Shown: positions 13,563 to 13,954 of the stretch, piece after piece | How positions within the stretch are numbered: the first letter of the stretch is position 1 | Layout: each line of letters begins with the position of its first letter | NCBI GenBank assembly: GCA_945867185.1 | Contig: CAMBHM010000012.1 | Span: 1 to 13,954 of the forward strand | DNA from: Legionella genomosp. 1 | GTDB lineage: Bacteria > Pseudomonadota > Gammaproteobacteria > Legionellales > Legionellaceae | Direction: 5' to 3' | Length of the DNA stretch: 13,954 bases | Made by a program: the position numbers and the translations under genes | Notes under the pieces: model-generated | Told to the model about the DNA's origin: nothing | Databases searched by the model: none | What the model saw: only the letters and a program-made list of their open reading frames with translations

Positions 13563-13954
13563 TCACCCGTTTTGGGCCTTATGCCTTAAAAAATGATCCA
13601 TCAATACCAATGCCATCATGGCTTCTGCTATAGGAACGGCACGGATCCCAACACAAGAATCATGCCGACCTTTCGTTACAATGTCGACCGTTTCACCAGA
13701 CACCGCTTTGGTTTTCCCAGGCGTTACAATACTTGGCGTAGGCTTCAATGCCATACTGACTTCAATAGGTTGCCCCGACGAAATCCCTCCCAAAATACCT
13801 CCAGCATGATTACTTAAAAAGCCGGTTGCATTCATCTCATCTCGATGTTCCGTGCCTCGTTGAAGAACTGCCGAAAAACCTGCCCCAATCTCCACCCCTT
13901 TCACCGCATTGATAGACATCATCGCGCCTGCAAGGGTTGCATCCAGTTTGTCGA
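13563..13954 (-). CDS. aroC: Chorismate synthase, C-terminal part, cut by the window edge
   Basis: This is the last 130 residues of an enzyme of about 350-360 aa that makes chorismate from EPSP using reduced FMN, the end of the shikimate pathway. Seen: [43 protein letters not shown] and the [17 protein letters not shown] block, all hallmarks of AroC. The frame stays open past 13922 to the window end with matching family sequence, so the gene begins beyond 13954. It is followed closely by asd. Confidence 0.96.
   Translation of the reverse strand, partial: DKLDATLAGAMMSINAVKGVEIGAGFSAVLQRGTEHRDEMNATGFLSNHAGGILGGISSGQPIEVSMALKPTPSIVTPGKTKAVSGETVDIVTKGRHDSCVGIRAVPIAEAMMALVLMDHFLRHKAQNG

Noticed and set aside
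1..13954. Insertion sequences, integrases, toxin-antitoxin pairs or restriction systems
   Set aside because: No transposase, integrase, methylase or toxin-like motifs were found in any frame.

Overview
The window looks like a chromosomal segment of a gammaproteobacterium, most likely of the order Legionellales (Legionella or a close relative). Three things point there. The housekeeping genes (yoaA, fdxA, pgsA, rluC, rne, asd, aroC) are of gammaproteobacterial type. The tRNA-Gly/Cys/Leu cluster sits next to pgsA, as in E. coli. And one gene strongly resembles the Legionella core Dot/Icm effector AnkH/LegA3. The assignment comes from recognising proteins by eye; no search was run.

Layout, almost all on the minus strand. 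1-629: the N-terminal end of a YoaA/DinG helicase gene overlaps the end of a 7Fe ferredoxin gene (fdxA), which has its own promoter. 713-4758: a two-gene accessory unit with a strong promoter, made of a giant glycine-rich repeat membrane protein (about 1187 aa, about 15 copies of a ~64-residue unit) and a small polar protein. 4783-5102: tRNA-Leu(UAA), tRNA-Cys(GCA) and tRNA-Gly(GCC), transcribed Gly to Cys to Leu from a promoter just after pgsA, with a terminator-like hairpin between Gly and Cys. 5112-7267: a tight rluC - HAD hydrolase - pgsA operon. 7268-7694: a 427-bp divergent spacer holding the rne promoter/leader region. 7695-9626: rne, the only plus-strand gene, encoding a short RNase E without the degradosome scaffold. 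9712-12498: an accessory block of three genes, an AnkH-like ankyrin/cysteine-protease-like protein, a small charged protein translationally coupled to it, and a protein with kinase-like catalytic residues. 12529-13954: asd and the C-terminal part of aroC, a probable operon.

Functionally the window mixes RNA metabolism (rluC, rne, tRNAs), phospholipid synthesis (pgsA), the aspartate and shikimate pathways (asd, aroC), redox/DNA repair (fdxA, yoaA), and two insertions of probable host-interaction genes between conserved genes. The most interesting material is the repeat membrane protein with its small partner, the kinase-like protein, the AnkH-like pair, and unusual features of the tRNA cluster: an internal terminator-like hairpin, a tRNA-Cys with C at position 55, and acceptor-stem mismatches in two of the three tRNAs. 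No transposase, integrase, CRISPR array or rRNA gene was seen.
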